Assembly (NCBI GenBank): GCA_022709755.1
Contig: JAKLIF010000002.1
Coordinates: forward strand, 124,001-188,000
Length of the DNA stretch: 64,000 nucleotides
Origin: Elusimicrobiota bacterium
GTDB lineage: Bacteria > Elusimicrobiota > Elusimicrobia > FEN-1173 > JAKLIF01
Direction of reading: 5' to 3'
The notes beneath the pieces were generated by a model. That model was not told the DNA's origin. It did not search any database and saw only the letters and a list, made by a program, of their open reading frames with translations. Position numbers and translations under genes: made by a program. Every line of letters begins with the position of its first letter. Positions within the stretch are counted from its first letter, which is position 1. Shown piece after piece: positions 21,872 through 31,162 of the stretch.

Positions 21872-22512
21872 CGGCTTTTCGCGTTGGATGCGCGGGGATA
21901 CGGACAATCTTTCCTCAAAGAACACTGATCGCACCGGGGCGAAATGGCCTTGCACACCCTTCTCCCGTGGAGGATCATCGCGTGGCTGAACCAGATCCAA
22001 TCCTTCCGAGGAACGAGCGCCATCAGGTCCCGTTCGATCTTCACGGGATCCGATTGTTTCGTGAATCCCATCCGCTGGGAGAGCCGTTTCACATGGGTGT
22101 CCACCACCACGCCGGCGGCGATCCCATAGGCCGTTCCCAGAACCACGTTGGCCGTCTTGCGCGCCACGCCCGTCAACTGCGTCAACGAATCCATCTCTTT
22201 CGGCACGACGGAACCGAAACGGTCCACCAGGGTCCGGCTGGCGCCGATGATCCAGCGGGCCTTCTGATGATAAAAACCGGTCGAGCGGATCTCCTGTTCC
22301 AGTTCCTTCGGATCGACTTGCGAGAACGCCCGGGGAGTCGGATACTTTTTAAAGAGTCCCGGGGTTACCTTGTTCACCCTCTCATCGGTGCATTGGGCCG
22401 ACAAGATCGTCGCCACCAGGAGTTGAAACGGGTCCGCATGCCGGAGGGCGCACCCCGCCTCGGGATATTCCCTCTTCAATCCGGACAAGATCTTCTGCGG
22501 CGAACTTTTCAT
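21868..22512 (-). CDS. nth: Endonuclease III (DNA glycosylase/AP lyase)
   Basis: 214 residues. The HhH-GPD fold has catalytic Lys at about 119 (LTGVARKTANVVLG) and Asp at about 138 (VVVDTHVKR). The [4Fe-4S] loop is C187-x6-C194-x2-C197-x5-C203. It removes oxidised pyrimidines in base excision repair. Divergent from the cobalamin adenosyltransferase with only 42 bases between the two start codons. Confidence 0.96.
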   Translation of the reverse strand: MKSSPQKILSGLKREYPEAGCALRHADPFQLLVATILSAQCTDERVNKVTPGLFKKYPTPRAFSQVDPKELEQEIRSTGFYHQKARWIIGASRTLVDRFGSVVPKEMDSLTQLTGVARKTANVVLGTAYGIAAGVVVDTHVKRLSQRMGFTKQSDPVKIERDLMALVPRKDWIWFSHAMILHGRRVCKAISPRCDQCSLRKDCPYPRASNAKSR

Positions 22513-22518
22513 TTCAGT

Positions 22519-22547
22519 TTGACGGCGTCGTCATTCAGATTTACAAT
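22519..22547 (+). promoter_or_regulatory. Promoter giving a leaderless adenosyltransferase mRNA
   Basis: TTGACG (22519-22524), a 17-base spacer and TACAAT (22542-22547). The ATG at 22555 begins 7 bases after the -10, so the transcript should start at or next to the start codon. No ribosome site is visible, consistent with leaderless translation. Confidence 0.6.
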
Positions 22548-22554
22548 TACCCTC

Positions 22555-23103
22555 ATGCGATTCTATACCAGGCGCGGCGACGGCGGGTTCACCCGGCTCG
22601 CCAGCGGAGAACAGGTCCGAAAATCCGACCCCCGCATCCAATCCTGCGGAGAGATCGACGAGTTGAACAGTCTCCTCGGCTGGATCCATTCCCAAACAGA
22701 CCCCCGCTCAAAAACCGCACAAGCGCTGGATGGAATCCAGCGGGACCTTTTTCTCCTCGGCGCCGAACTCTCGTCATCCAGAACACACCCCCTAAAAGGC
22801 AGACAGGGGGTGACCTCTCGTTCTGTCAAAAAACTCGAAAAGCTGATTGAGGAGTGGGAATCCCCACTTCCGCCGGTCCGCGGGTTCATCATCCCCCGGG
22901 GACATCCTCTGGCGGCGGCCGCCCACTTGGCGCGCTGTGTCTGCCGACGGGCCGAGCGGACCGTCTCGGTTCTATCAACCGCCAAAAAAGTGAGACCCTT
23001 CTCCCTGTCCTACCTGAACCGCCTCTCGTCCTGGCTCTTCGTGTTCGCCCTGAGTCTCAACCGGGAACACGGCGTGTCCGAAACCTGCTGGCGTCCTAAA
23101 TAA
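22555..23103 (+). CDS. Cob(I)alamin adenosyltransferase, PduO/MMAB type
   Basis: 182 residues. It transfers the adenosyl group of ATP to cob(I)alamin, giving coenzyme B12. PduO-type features: N-terminal YTRRGDGGFT (ATP-binding), CGEIDELNSLLG, the helix with CRRAERTV, and C-terminal YLNRLSSWLFV. The frame is open far upstream, but that part is antisense to nth. ATG 22555 starts exactly where homology begins and fits the promoter. Useful with B12 radical SAM enzymes such as the one at the window's left end. Convergent with ilvD, 1 base apart. Confidence 0.93.
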   Translation: MRFYTRRGDGGFTRLASGEQVRKSDPRIQSCGEIDELNSLLGWIHSQTDPRSKTAQALDGIQRDLFLLGAELSSSRTHPLKGRQGVTSRSVKKLEKLIEEWESPLPPVRGFIIPRGHPLAAAAHLARCVCRRAERTVSVLSTAKKVRPFSLSYLNRLSSWLFVFALSLNREHGVSETCWRPK

Positions 23104-23104
23104 G

Positions 23105-24784
23105 TCAACAGGGGGGCTGAAGCACCGCGCCCTTCGACCCCGACGTGACCATCGTCACGTAGCGACGGAGCCACCCGTCTTTGATCCGGATCTTCGGGGC
23201 CTTCCATTTTTTCTTCCGTTTCGACAGTTCCGCCGAGGACAGATCCACGCTCAGTTTCTGTTTCGCCACGTCGATGGAGATCATATCCCCGTTCTTCAAA
23301 AGACCGATGACGCCGCCTTCCGCCGCCTCCGGCGACACATGGCCGATACACGCGCCCCGCGTCCCGCCCGAAAAACGTCCGTCGGTGATCAACGCGACCG
23401 ATTCGCCCAGGCCCATCCCCATGATGTTCGCCGTGGGCGCCAACATCTCCTGCATTCCTGGACCGCCCCGGGGGCCTTCATAACGGATCACCACCACATC
23501 GCCTTTCTTCACCTTGCCGTTCAGGATCCCCTGGCTGGCCTCTTCCATAGAATCGAAGACGACGGCCGGTCCGCGATGGCTCATCATGGACGGACTGATC
23601 CCCGCGGTCTTGACCACCGACCCCTCGGACGCCAGGTTCCCGAACAATACCGACAATCCTCCCGTGCTTGAATACGGTTTTGTCACGGAACGGATCACGT
23701 CATAATCCATCACCTGCGACGCGGCGATGTTCTCTCCCAAAGTCCGGCCCGTCACCGTCGGGCATTTCAATTTCAACAACCCCGGGATTTTCGACAATTC
23801 CTTCAAGATGGCGGAGATGCCTCCGGCCCGGTCCACGTCCTCGATGTGATACGGGGAGGACGGGGAGACCTTGCAAATGTTGGGGACCCTCTTGGAGAGT
23901 GCGTTCAGTTTTTTCAAGGAATACCGGACGCCCGCCTCCTGGGCGATGGCGATCGTATGGAGGACCGTGTTCGTCGACCCGCCCATGGCCATATCCAGGG
24001 CGAACGCGTTATCGATCGAATCCGCCGTGATGAGGTCTCGCGGTTTGATGTCCTGGCGGATCAGTTCCATGATCTGGCGCGCGGCCTGCTGGGCGAGATC
24101 GGTCCGCCGAGGGTCGACCGCCAAGATGGTGCCGTTCCCCGGAAGAGCCACACCCAACGCCTCACAGAGGCAATTCATCGAATTGGCCGTGAACAAACCC
24201 GAACACGACCCATAGGTCGGACAACCGGCACATTCCAGTTCGCCCAGCGTCTGTTCTGAGATCTTGCCGGCCCGGTAGGCGCCGACGCCCTCGAAGATGG
24301 AGATCAGGTCGACGGACCGGCCGTCGGGCATCACGCCCGCCTTCATGGGCCCGCCCGAGATGAAGATCGTCGGGATATTGACCCTCACGGACGCCATCAA
24401 CATCCCGGGGACGATCTTGTCGCAGTTCGGGATGCAGATCATGCCGTCGAAACAATGCCCCTGCACCATGGTCTCCACGCAATCGGCCACCAACTCGCGG
24501 GACGGGAGGGAATATTTCATCCCGGTATGTCCCATGGCGACGCCGTCGCACATGGCGATGGTGTTGAATTCGAACGGGACTCCGCCGGCCGCGCGGACGG
24601 CCTCCTTGATGACCCGCGCATACTCGTTCAGATGGGCATGGCCGGGGACGACCTCCGAGAACGAATTACAGATCGCGATAAAAGGCTTGTCGAAATCCCG
24701 CGGGCTCTTGACGACACCGGTCGCCCTCAGTAAACCCCGATGAGGGGCGCGTTCGAACCCTTTTTTCACCGCATCGCTTTTCAT
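23105..24784 (-). CDS. ilvD: Dihydroxy-acid dehydratase
   Basis: Fe-S enzyme of valine/isoleucine/leucine synthesis, dehydrating 2,3-dihydroxy acids to 2-keto acids. 559 residues, full length. Cluster cysteines are in [12 protein letters not shown] and in [19 protein letters not shown]. The C-terminal substrate/metal region [21 protein letters not shown] is intact. It is preceded by a HAD phosphatase gene (13-base gap); no other ilv genes are in the window. Confidence 0.97.
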   Translation of the reverse strand: MKSDAVKKGFERAPHRGLLRATGVVKSPRDFDKPFIAICNSFSEVVPGHAHLNEYARVIKEAVRAAGGVPFEFNTIAMCDGVAMGHTGMKYSLPSRELVADCVETMVQGHCFDGMICIPNCDKIVPGMLMASVRVNIPTIFISGGPMKAGVMPDGRSVDLISIFEGVGAYRAGKISEQTLGELECAGCPTYGSCSGLFTANSMNCLCEALGVALPGNGTILAVDPRRTDLAQQAARQIMELIRQDIKPRDLITADSIDNAFALDMAMGGSTNTVLHTIAIAQEAGVRYSLKKLNALSKRVPNICKVSPSSPYHIEDVDRAGGISAILKELSKIPGLLKLKCPTVTGRTLGENIAASQVMDYDVIRSVTKPYSSTGGLSVLFGNLASEGSVVKTAGISPSMMSHRGPAVVFDSMEEASQGILNGKVKKGDVVVIRYEGPRGGPGMQEMLAPTANIMGMGLGESVALITDGRFSGGTRGACIGHVSPEAAEGGVIGLLKNGDMISIDVAKQKLSVDLSSAELSKRKKKWKAPKIRIKDGWLRRYVTMVTSGSKGAVLQPPC

Positions 24785-24797
24785 GGCCAGTCTCCTT

Positions 24798-25481
24798 TTA
24801 TGGTTTGAACAGATTCTCGATGTCTTCCAGCCGAACCGCCGTCAAAACGGGGACGACCTTGTCGGCTTCCCGCAGTTGATCCGCTTCATAGGAAGAGCAG
24901 ACGGCCAGGCATTTCATCCCGGCCCGATGGGCGGAGGCGATCCCGTGTTTGGAATCCTCCACGACCATACATTCCGACGGCCGCGCCCCCAGCGACGGGA
25001 CCTTCGCGTTCAGGGCCACCAACGCCTTCTGATAGGCCTCGGGGTCCGGCTTGCCGTGCGTCACGTCTTCGGCAGCCACCACCGCGTCGAAATAGGTCTC
25101 GATCCCGGCGACCCGGAGGATCAGCTCGATCTCCCGCCTCAGGGCGCCGGACGCCACCGCGAGCGGATATTTCTGGGCCGCCGCCATCACGAATTCCACG
25201 ACGCCCGGCAGGATCGTCAACCGGGAAGGAGCCCGTTGCATGTACAATTCGGACTTGACCCGGACGAGCCTCCGGATCACCGCCTCGTCCGGACTCTTCC
25301 CGTGATCCGCCATCACCGCCCGGAAACAATCCTTGTCGTCCATCGCGAGATATTTCTCGAAATAGTCCTCACGCGTCAGACGAACCCCTTCCCGCTCCAG
25401 CACCTCTTGGAAGAGCGCCAGATGGATCGGTTCATCGTCCGCAATCACACCGTTACAATCGAACAGGATGGCTTTCAACAT
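24798..25481 (-). CDS. HAD-family phosphatase/mutase, beta-phosphoglucomutase-like
   Basis: 227 residues with the HAD core plus a C1 cap. Motif I is [15 protein letters not shown]: the nucleophile Asp is present but the usual second Asp of DxD is Asn. Motif II Ser is in AVASGAL, motif III Lys in GKPDPEAY, and motif IV in [10 protein letters not shown] DxN variant with VxDDEPxH occurs as a clade among these phosphatases, so this may not be inactivation. Substrate unknown (sugar phosphate likely). Between the hpn genes and ilvD. Confidence 0.85.
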   Translation of the reverse strand: MLKAILFDCNGVIADDEPIHLALFQEVLEREGVRLTREDYFEKYLAMDDKDCFRAVMADHGKSPDEAVIRRLVRVKSELYMQRAPSRLTILPGVVEFVMAAAQKYPLAVASGALRREIELILRVAGIETYFDAVVAAEDVTHGKPDPEAYQKALVALNAKVPSLGARPSECMVVEDSKHGIASAHRAGMKCLAVCSSYEADQLREADKVVPVLTAVRLEDIENLFKP

Positions 25482-25570
25482 GCGTCAAATTGCGTGTTCA
25501 TCACGCGGCAGATGATGATAACATTTTTGAAGGTGTTTCCGTTGGGATTTTAGAACCCGAGAGGCCGGTT

Positions 25571-26902
25571 TTAAGCGGGGGAATTCAGGTAGGATAGGAC
25601 ATTGCGGGCGGCCTGATGCCCGCTTCGGCACGCGGCTTCCAGAGTGGCCGGCAACCCGGTCTCGGTCCAATCGCCGGCCAGGAACAGGTTCTTCAGTCCC
25701 GTGACCGAAGAGGGACGCGGTTCTCCGTCCCAGAGGGGCGTGGCCTGTTTTTCGCGGATCACCATCGAATGCACCAGACGGTTCTGCGACTGTCCGGCAA
25801 AACACTCCGCCAGTTCCCGGAGGGATTCACCCACGATCTCCTCATTGCTCTTGTCCACCCACGAATCCGCCCCGCTCACGATCAACGTGACAGACCCCGG
25901 GGACACGCCCCGCCCGGACCACAACCGGTCCCGGCGGAATATCCATTGGAGGCGCGTGTCCAAGAGCCCCATGAGATCCTCCCCCATCACCGGCTTTTCG
26001 AACCACAGGTGGATGCCGAGAATCGGGGAGAACCGGACCTTTTCCGCCGGAGAATAATCGCCCCGGATCTTCGCCGGGCATATCTTCAAAAAACTCGACA
26101 AGGGCACGGCGCTCACGACCACATCGGCCGGCAACCTCTCTCCCCCGGCCAAAACGACGGTCGTGACCCGGTCACCTTCCGTCTCCAACCCGGTGACGTT
26201 CTGACGATAGGCCACCGTTCCGCCCTGCCGTTTCAGGAACGCATTGAACTCCACGCTCCAGAGTTTGCTCAGGCTCACGGTCGCGTATCCCAGAGCGGGC
26301 GACCGTCCCCAGGAGGCGAATCCCGATTTCAGAACGGCCGCGAGCGCCGCGGCGGAAGCGTGTTCCGGAAGCGCGTTCAAAGTGGCCAGGCACAGGGGTG
26401 TCCAAAAAGCGCGACAGGCTCCCGGGGTCTGCTTGAGTTCTCTCAACCACTGTTCGGCCGACCGGCCTTTCGTCAGGGGCGCGCGCCCCGTCGCGAGCGT
26501 GACGACGAACCGGCTTAAAGACACCTTGTCTTTCCACCGCAACGCGCCGAACCCCAAGATCCCCGTCAAAAAACCCAACGGAGCCGGAGATCCCCACGGA
26601 TTGAAAACATACGTCTTCCGGCGGGCCGTCCGAAACGACAACCGCATCGTCGGATAAAAGCGGACCCGGTCCTCGATCCCCAATCTTTTCAAGAAAGCGA
26701 CCGTATCGTCATAGCAATTCATGAACAAATGTTGGCCGTTATCGACCTCCTCGCCCGTGGCGGCATCCCGGAAGGAGCAGGCCCGGCCGCCCAGCACGTT
26801 CTTCTGTTCGATGAGGGCGACGGGGTACCCCCGTTCCGCCAAGAGCGAAGCGGCCGACGCCCCGGCGAACCCGCCGCCGATGACCACGATGTCTTTCTTC
26901 AT
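25571..26902 (-). CDS. hpnE: Hydroxysqualene dehydroxylase (squalene-associated FAD desaturase)
   Basis: 443 residues. The N-terminal FAD-binding motif is VIGGGFAGASAASLLAERG, and the C-terminal FAD motif is NLFLAGDWTETGLPATLEAACRSG in part. It is an amine-oxidase/phytoene-desaturase-like fold. HpnE reduces hydroxysqualene to squalene, the third step of the HpnCDE route. The gene directly follows hpnD and hpnC with 1-base spacing, which fixes the assignment over a carotenoid desaturase. Confidence 0.92.
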   Translation of the reverse strand: MKKDIVVIGGGFAGASAASLLAERGYPVALIEQKNVLGGRACSFRDAATGEEVDNGQHLFMNCYDDTVAFLKRLGIEDRVRFYPTMRLSFRTARRKTYVFNPWGSPAPLGFLTGILGFGALRWKDKVSLSRFVVTLATGRAPLTKGRSAEQWLRELKQTPGACRAFWTPLCLATLNALPEHASAAALAAVLKSGFASWGRSPALGYATVSLSKLWSVEFNAFLKRQGGTVAYRQNVTGLETEGDRVTTVVLAGGERLPADVVVSAVPLSSFLKICPAKIRGDYSPAEKVRFSPILGIHLWFEKPVMGEDLMGLLDTRLQWIFRRDRLWSGRGVSPGSVTLIVSGADSWVDKSNEEIVGESLRELAECFAGQSQNRLVHSMVIREKQATPLWDGEPRPSSVTGLKNLFLAGDWTETGLPATLEAACRSGHQAARNVLSYLNSPA

Positions 26903-26903
26903 C

Positions 26904-27752
26904 TCAGCGAAACCACTCCCGAATCAGGAATCGCGCGACACAGACCCACCGCTCCCGTTTCGAGAGACGAAGTTCCCCTTGAAAAACCAGCGTTGGGTCC
27001 TTCTTGATCTTCAGGAGGATCGTCTTATAGACGGCGGCCATGATCAGCGCGGGACGCGCCGACCGGCGATACATCGCGGGGAGCGATTGTTCGGCCTTCG
27101 CGTAATAATCCAGCGCGCGGGAGATCTCAAAAGCCATCAATCGGGTGAAACGATCGTTCCTCGCATGGGAGAACACTTCCGATTCTTCATAATGGAACCT
27201 CTTCAGGTCTTCCTGCGGGACGTAGATGCGCCCCTTGTCGGCATCACGGGGGATATCCCGGATGATGTTGGTCAATTGGAACGCCATACCCAGGTTCACG
27301 GCAAAATCCCGGTGCATCTCTTCGCTCAAACCGAAGATGGGGAGACAGGCCAACCCCACCGCCGACGCCACTCCGTAACAATAGGGTTTCAAATCTTCGA
27401 ACGTCTCGTAACGGGACCTGTCCAAATCCATTTCGACGCCCTTCACGATGCACAGCAGATGGCGCGGATCGACCCGGAACTGGTCGATGGCCCAGGCCAG
27501 TTCCTGCCAGACTTCCGAAGCGATCCTCGGGTCTTCGATCTCGCGATCCGGTTCCATGATCTGGCGGCACCACGCGTCGAGGATCCCCCGTTTCTCCCCG
27601 GTGGTGAACCTCTTACCCTCCCATTCGGACAGGTCCACCACATCGTCCACCAAACGGCAAAAACGGTAGACGGCCTTCAGGGCCCGACGGCGGGGAGCCG
27701 ACAAAAAGAAAAACGCCGCTGAAAAATGGCTGTTCGAGGGTTTATTGTCCAT
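26904..27752 (-). CDS. hpnD: Presqualene diphosphate synthase
   Basis: 282 residues, squalene/phytoene synthase fold. It contains the first Asp-rich motif LVDDVVD and the second NIIRDIPRDADKGRIYVP, plus YCYGVASAVG-like substrate segments (YCYGVASAVGLACL). It condenses two farnesyl diphosphates to presqualene diphosphate. Position in hpnC-hpnD-hpnE order gives the assignment. Phytoene synthase is the alternative, but no carotenoid genes are present. Confidence 0.92.
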   Translation of the reverse strand: MDNKPSNSHFSAAFFFLSAPRRRALKAVYRFCRLVDDVVDLSEWEGKRFTTGEKRGILDAWCRQIMEPDREIEDPRIASEVWQELAWAIDQFRVDPRHLLCIVKGVEMDLDRSRYETFEDLKPYCYGVASAVGLACLPIFGLSEEMHRDFAVNLGMAFQLTNIIRDIPRDADKGRIYVPQEDLKRFHYEESEVFSHARNDRFTRLMAFEISRALDYYAKAEQSLPAMYRRSARPALIMAAVYKTILLKIKKDPTLVFQGELRLSKRERWVCVARFLIREWFR

Positions 27753-28685
27753 TCAGTCCCTCCATGACATGAGCCGGCCGATCAGAAGGAGCCAATCCAG
27801 GCGGGACAGGGCCGGCCTCTTGAGCCAGACGTCATGATCCTGCGCGCCGATCTTCTCCAGAATCCGCGTTCCACCGAGCCACACCAGCCGGATCTCTTTT
27901 TGAAGGCGGCCCGACAAGCTCCCGCACAGGAAACGGCCTTCATTGAACAATCCCCACGTCCGGTCGACCTGGTGTTTCATCAGGGCTTTCAATCCCGGCG
28001 TCATCGGACCGGACAAAACCTCTTTTTCCGTGCAGCCGAAACGAGCGATGTCGTCCTGGGGGATGTAGATCCTGTCTTTGGTGGAATCCACCGTGATGTC
28101 CTGCCAGAAATTAGTCAACTGCAGGGCCGTACAGATCGCATCGGACCACGTCCCCTTCTGCGGATCCCATTGACCGTGCAAGCGCAGCACCAGTTCGCCG
28201 ACGGGATTGGCCGAATGGCGGCAATAGGTCAAAACCTCGTCGAAATCGGCGAACCTGTTCTTCCGCACGTCCATCTCGAACGCCGTGATGAGATCGTCAA
28301 ACGGTTTCAAGGGAACGCCGTGTTTATGGAGCACGTCCGACAGGGCCCAAAAAACCGGATGCCGGTCGTTCCCGGACGCACAGGCCGCGAGCCGGGCCCT
28401 CCAGCGGGACAGCCGGTCCAACCGCTCGGCCGGGGCCAGTCCCGGTTCGTCGGCGAAATCGTCGGCCACTCGGGCGAAAGCGTAGACCACGGCCACCGCG
28501 GACCGCACGGCGGGATCGATCAACCGGGAGGCCACGGGGAAATTCTCATAATGGGAACTCGCCAGAGACTGACAAACCCCATACGCCTCGCCCAAAGAGG
28601 AGGCTTCGCAGGTGAACGATGTGAGATCAAGTGGATTTTTCACGAGAGAACCGACGATGTTGCGGGTTATTCTAACATTTCCCAT
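27753..28685 (-). CDS. hpnC: Hydroxysqualene synthase (squalene synthase HpnC)
   Basis: About 310 residues with the squalene/phytoene synthase fold. It has Asp-rich motifs RVADDFADEPG and NFWQDITVDSTKDRIYIP, and the HpnC-typical start EAYGVCQSLASSHYENFPV. It converts presqualene diphosphate to hydroxysqualene. The frame opens at ATG 28730, but that codon has no ribosome site and lies almost on a possible promoter. ATG 28685 (MGNVRITRN) or a later codon is more likely. Together with hpnD and hpnE it makes squalene for hopanoids; the cyclase gene is not in this window. Confidence 0.9.
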   Translation of the reverse strand: MGNVRITRNIVGSLVKNPLDLTSFTCEASSLGEAYGVCQSLASSHYENFPVASRLIDPAVRSAVAVVYAFARVADDFADEPGLAPAERLDRLSRWRARLAACASGNDRHPVFWALSDVLHKHGVPLKPFDDLITAFEMDVRKNRFADFDEVLTYCRHSANPVGELVLRLHGQWDPQKGTWSDAICTALQLTNFWQDITVDSTKDRIYIPQDDIARFGCTEKEVLSGPMTPGLKALMKHQVDRTWGLFNEGRFLCGSLSGRLQKEIRLVWLGGTRILEKIGAQDHDVWLKRPALSRLDWLLLIGRLMSWRD

Positions 28686-28730
28686 TCCAGGAAAAAAGAA
28701 CAGGGAATCTCGTTCCGCCGGACAAGACAT

Positions 28731-28762
28731 CGGAAAACGGATTATGTAGAATAAACAGAACC
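28731..28762. promoter_or_regulatory. Short divergent promoter region (hpnC / Memo-like gene)
   Basis: 32 bases separate the outermost possible start codons. On the plus strand TAGAAT (28747-28752) ends 10 bases before the Memo-like ATG. On the minus strand CATAAT (28745-28740) could serve hpnC. No clear -35 is seen for either, so this is weak. Confidence 0.3.
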
Positions 28763-30295
28763 ATGAAACAGCGTCTCCGATCCGCCGGTCTGGTCTTACT
28801 GTCCCTCCTCTTGGGAGTCCCTGGTTTGCAGGCTGGTTCGAAGAATCCGCCCCCGCGGGAAGAGTTCATCTTTGAAAGTCTATTGGCCAACGTCAGCCAA
28901 CCGCCGGTGAAAGACAAGATCGCCGGCATGCTGGTCCCTTCCTCGACAGACTTGAACGCCAATCAACTGACGGTCTTCTCATACGCCACGCTCAAAAAAC
29001 ACCGGTTCGAGACCATCCTCTTTCTGTATACAGCCCCGCCCATCGAAGAAGAGGGCGTCACCATGCCCCTGTCGGCGAGCATCGACACCAAGTTCGGAAC
29101 GCTGGAGGTAGACGACGACATCCGGGAACGGTTGTTGGGGAGCGACACCCGGTTCCGCCTGGACGACGAGGCGCACAAATGGTCGCAGACAGCCCAGTTG
29201 AACTTCAACCTGATCAAATACACCTATAAGAAGAAAACACCGAAGATCCTGCCGATCGCCATTGCGCTGTCCAAACCGGAAATGTCGAAAGAGTTGGCCG
29301 TCTACATCGTGAGAGCCCTGGCGGAACCGGGGCAGGAGAGGAAAAAAACGCTCATCATATTCGCGGCCAACCTGACCAAAGGGCTGGACCGGTTCGAAAC
29401 GGACGTGATCGACGGGCGGCTCCTGACCAACATGGAGCTGATGGACGGGAACAACATCATGGACGACGCCGAAAAAGTCTACAAGGGGAATCCCTTTTCC
29501 AGTTCCTATCCCGACCTGGGACCGCTCCTCACCGGGGTCTTCTGCATGAACGAATTGCTGGCCAGCAAAGGATATACGCTCATCTATGGGAACACGGGGC
29601 AGTTCCCCCTCGCCAAGAAGGAAGACATGAAGAGCGCCGTAGGAATGGCCGCCACCGCATTCACGTTCGGCGTCGTCAACCCGTTGGAGATCACGGCCGA
29701 CCGCTCTCAAAAACTCTTCCGGGAATTGGAAAAGGATTTCGACGCCCTCCTGAAGATCGCCCGGACGTCCATCGCCCACGCCCTGGAACCGTCTTTGAAA
29801 TCCTTTCCCAAAGCGCCGAAGATCGCGCGAAAAACGTTCCCCGTGTATGTCTCCATCTTAAAGGAAGACCGTGTCATCGGCCACAGCGGAAGCATCGACA
29901 TCCAGGGCACTCTGGAAGGATCCCTCAAATACCATGCCGCCCGCGCGGCGTTCAACGAGACGCGGAACCCGGTGCTCTCGTTTCAGGACCTCGACAATGT
30001 GATCATCAAACTGTCCATTCCTACGGAACCCGAAATCGTGGAGGCCCACCAGATCGTCTCTAACCGGGACGGTGTTCTCATGAACTACCGGAACCGGCGC
30101 AACTCACTCCTGCCGGACGATTGGACCCGTTTTCCGCACCGGTGCGTCTTCCTGTCCGAGTTGGCGGCCCAGTGCGGCCTCGAACCCTGGCGATGGAAGA
30201 CCGAGGGGGCCGTACTCTCCACTTTTCAAGCCGTCATCGCCAGAGATAAGAGTCTCGGCGAGCAGCCTCCCTCTTCATCCGAAGAACCCTACTAA
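28763..30295 (+). CDS. Secreted degenerate Memo-AMMECR1-like fusion protein
   Basis: 510 residues. Signal peptide about 1-24 (GLQA-GS). Residues about 45-300 follow the Memo fold in order: LVPSSTDLNANQL where Memo has a PHAGY-type motif, ETILFLYTAPP where Memo has a GxxH strand, and DTKFGTLEVDDDI like the TPLG-x-x-VD segment. HKWSQTAQLNF then resembles EHSxExQLPF. The metal-site His residues of the first two motifs are absent. Residues about 355-490 match AMMECR1: VIGHSGSIDIQGTLEG replaces LRGCIGS, then AARAAFNETRNPVLS, IKLSIPTEPE and the WRW-containing end. Intracellular Memo-AMMECR1 proteins exist; a secreted version without metal ligands is unusual. Assignment rests on motif order, not a search. 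Confidence 0.68.
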   Translation: MKQRLRSAGLVLLSLLLGVPGLQAGSKNPPPREEFIFESLLANVSQPPVKDKIAGMLVPSSTDLNANQLTVFSYATLKKHRFETILFLYTAPPIEEEGVTMPLSASIDTKFGTLEVDDDIRERLLGSDTRFRLDDEAHKWSQTAQLNFNLIKYTYKKKTPKILPIAIALSKPEMSKELAVYIVRALAEPGQERKKTLIIFAANLTKGLDRFETDVIDGRLLTNMELMDGNNIMDDAEKVYKGNPFSSSYPDLGPLLTGVFCMNELLASKGYTLIYGNTGQFPLAKKEDMKSAVGMAATAFTFGVVNPLEITADRSQKLFRELEKDFDALLKIARTSIAHALEPSLKSFPKAPKIARKTFPVYVSILKEDRVIGHSGSIDIQGTLEGSLKYHAARAAFNETRNPVLSFQDLDNVIIKLSIPTEPEIVEAHQIVSNRDGVLMNYRNRRNSLLPDDWTRFPHRCVFLSELAAQCGLEPWRWKTEGAVLSTFQAVIARDKSLGEQPPSSSEEPY

Positions 30296-30415
30296 ACTTC
30301 ACTCCATCGTCTTTCCCAACGGACACAGGTCCCCAGCGGATCGAAATACTCGTCCGCCCGCAACAACGGGCAATACTCTATGGTGATTTATGGTTTGTTA
30401 AGGAAGTAGGAAGGG

Positions 30416-30973
30416 TTACAGGGAAAAATATATCAGAACGGCCTTCAGGACGATGGCCAACAAGATGAACACGACACCGATGAAAACGGCCACAAGACTC
30501 CGCGTGACGTTCGCCATCTTGATGTTCAAAATCCGCGCCATGGCGTGAGACTGGTTGATCAGGTCCGTCAGGATATCCTCCCGCATCAAACCGTCGATCT
30601 TTTCAGAATAAACCTGGGGAGACAGATCGGCCACCGCCCGGAAGAAGATGTAGGAATCGGCGGAAGCCATGGATTCTGGATGTTTGACGAACGGATTGAT
30701 CACGCGGAAAACGTAATACAGAGAGATTGCGCAACACGACACCACGCCCAACACCAGAAACGCCGCCAACCCCACCGACCAGTCGTTGGTCTCGAACGCG
30801 CCCATCAACGCCTCGAACTTCATGAACGCGATGACGATCAGGATCCCGTTCCAAGCCATGATGGCCGACGCCTTGGCGTTGGTGGAATTGATGTAGAAAT
30901 CGAACCGTTCTATCACCTTGAAAAGGAAATCGATTTTGACCTGTCGGTTTGGATTGTTGTTGTCTGTCGGCAT
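30416..30973 (-). CDS. Membrane protein resembling Pycsar effectors (PycTM/DUF5706-like)
   Basis: 185 residues from ATG 30973 (MPTDNNNPN). The frame opens earlier at 31066, but that extension is low-complexity and non-typical. The N-terminal cytosolic helix FLFKVIERFDFYINSTNAKASAI resembles the 'R-D-x-YI-x-x-x-N/D-x-KA' segment before the first membrane helix in PycTM-type effectors (quoted in part: RFDFYINSTNAKAS). Membrane helices are at about 43-60, 68-92 and 160-183, with a soluble helical stretch between. PycTM proteins are triggered by cCMP/cUMP and damage the membrane. No nucleotide cyclase is adjacent, so this may be an orphan or non-defence relative. Confidence 0.55.
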   Translation of the reverse strand: MPTDNNNPNRQVKIDFLFKVIERFDFYINSTNAKASAIMAWNGILIVIAFMKFEALMGAFETNDWSVGLAAFLVLGVVSCCAISLYYVFRVINPFVKHPESMASADSYIFFRAVADLSPQVYSEKIDGLMREDILTDLINQSHAMARILNIKMANVTRSLVAVFIGVVFILLAIVLKAVLIYFSL

Positions 30974-31162
30974 GTGGAAGCGGCCTCTCGATCTGATTTT
31001 ATTTGGTCCGTTCATTCTAAGAATCATTAAGCCGCCTGTCAATGGCAGGGCCCCGCGTGACGACATCGCTCCACGCTTTCAGGAATGACAATTTATCCGA
31101 AGAAGATTATCAGGGGTTACAGGGAGGGGTGCACCCGATGATTAATCACGGAGAACAGGATT

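Noticed and set aside
21865-22554. Long upstream extension of the adenosyltransferase frame
   Set aside because: It is antisense to nth, and PduO homology begins exactly at ATG 22555, where a promoter also points.
30357-30372. Short hairpin GCCCG-N6-CGGGC after the Memo-like gene
   Set aside because: Only 5 bp of stem and no T-run on either side, so not claimed as a terminator.
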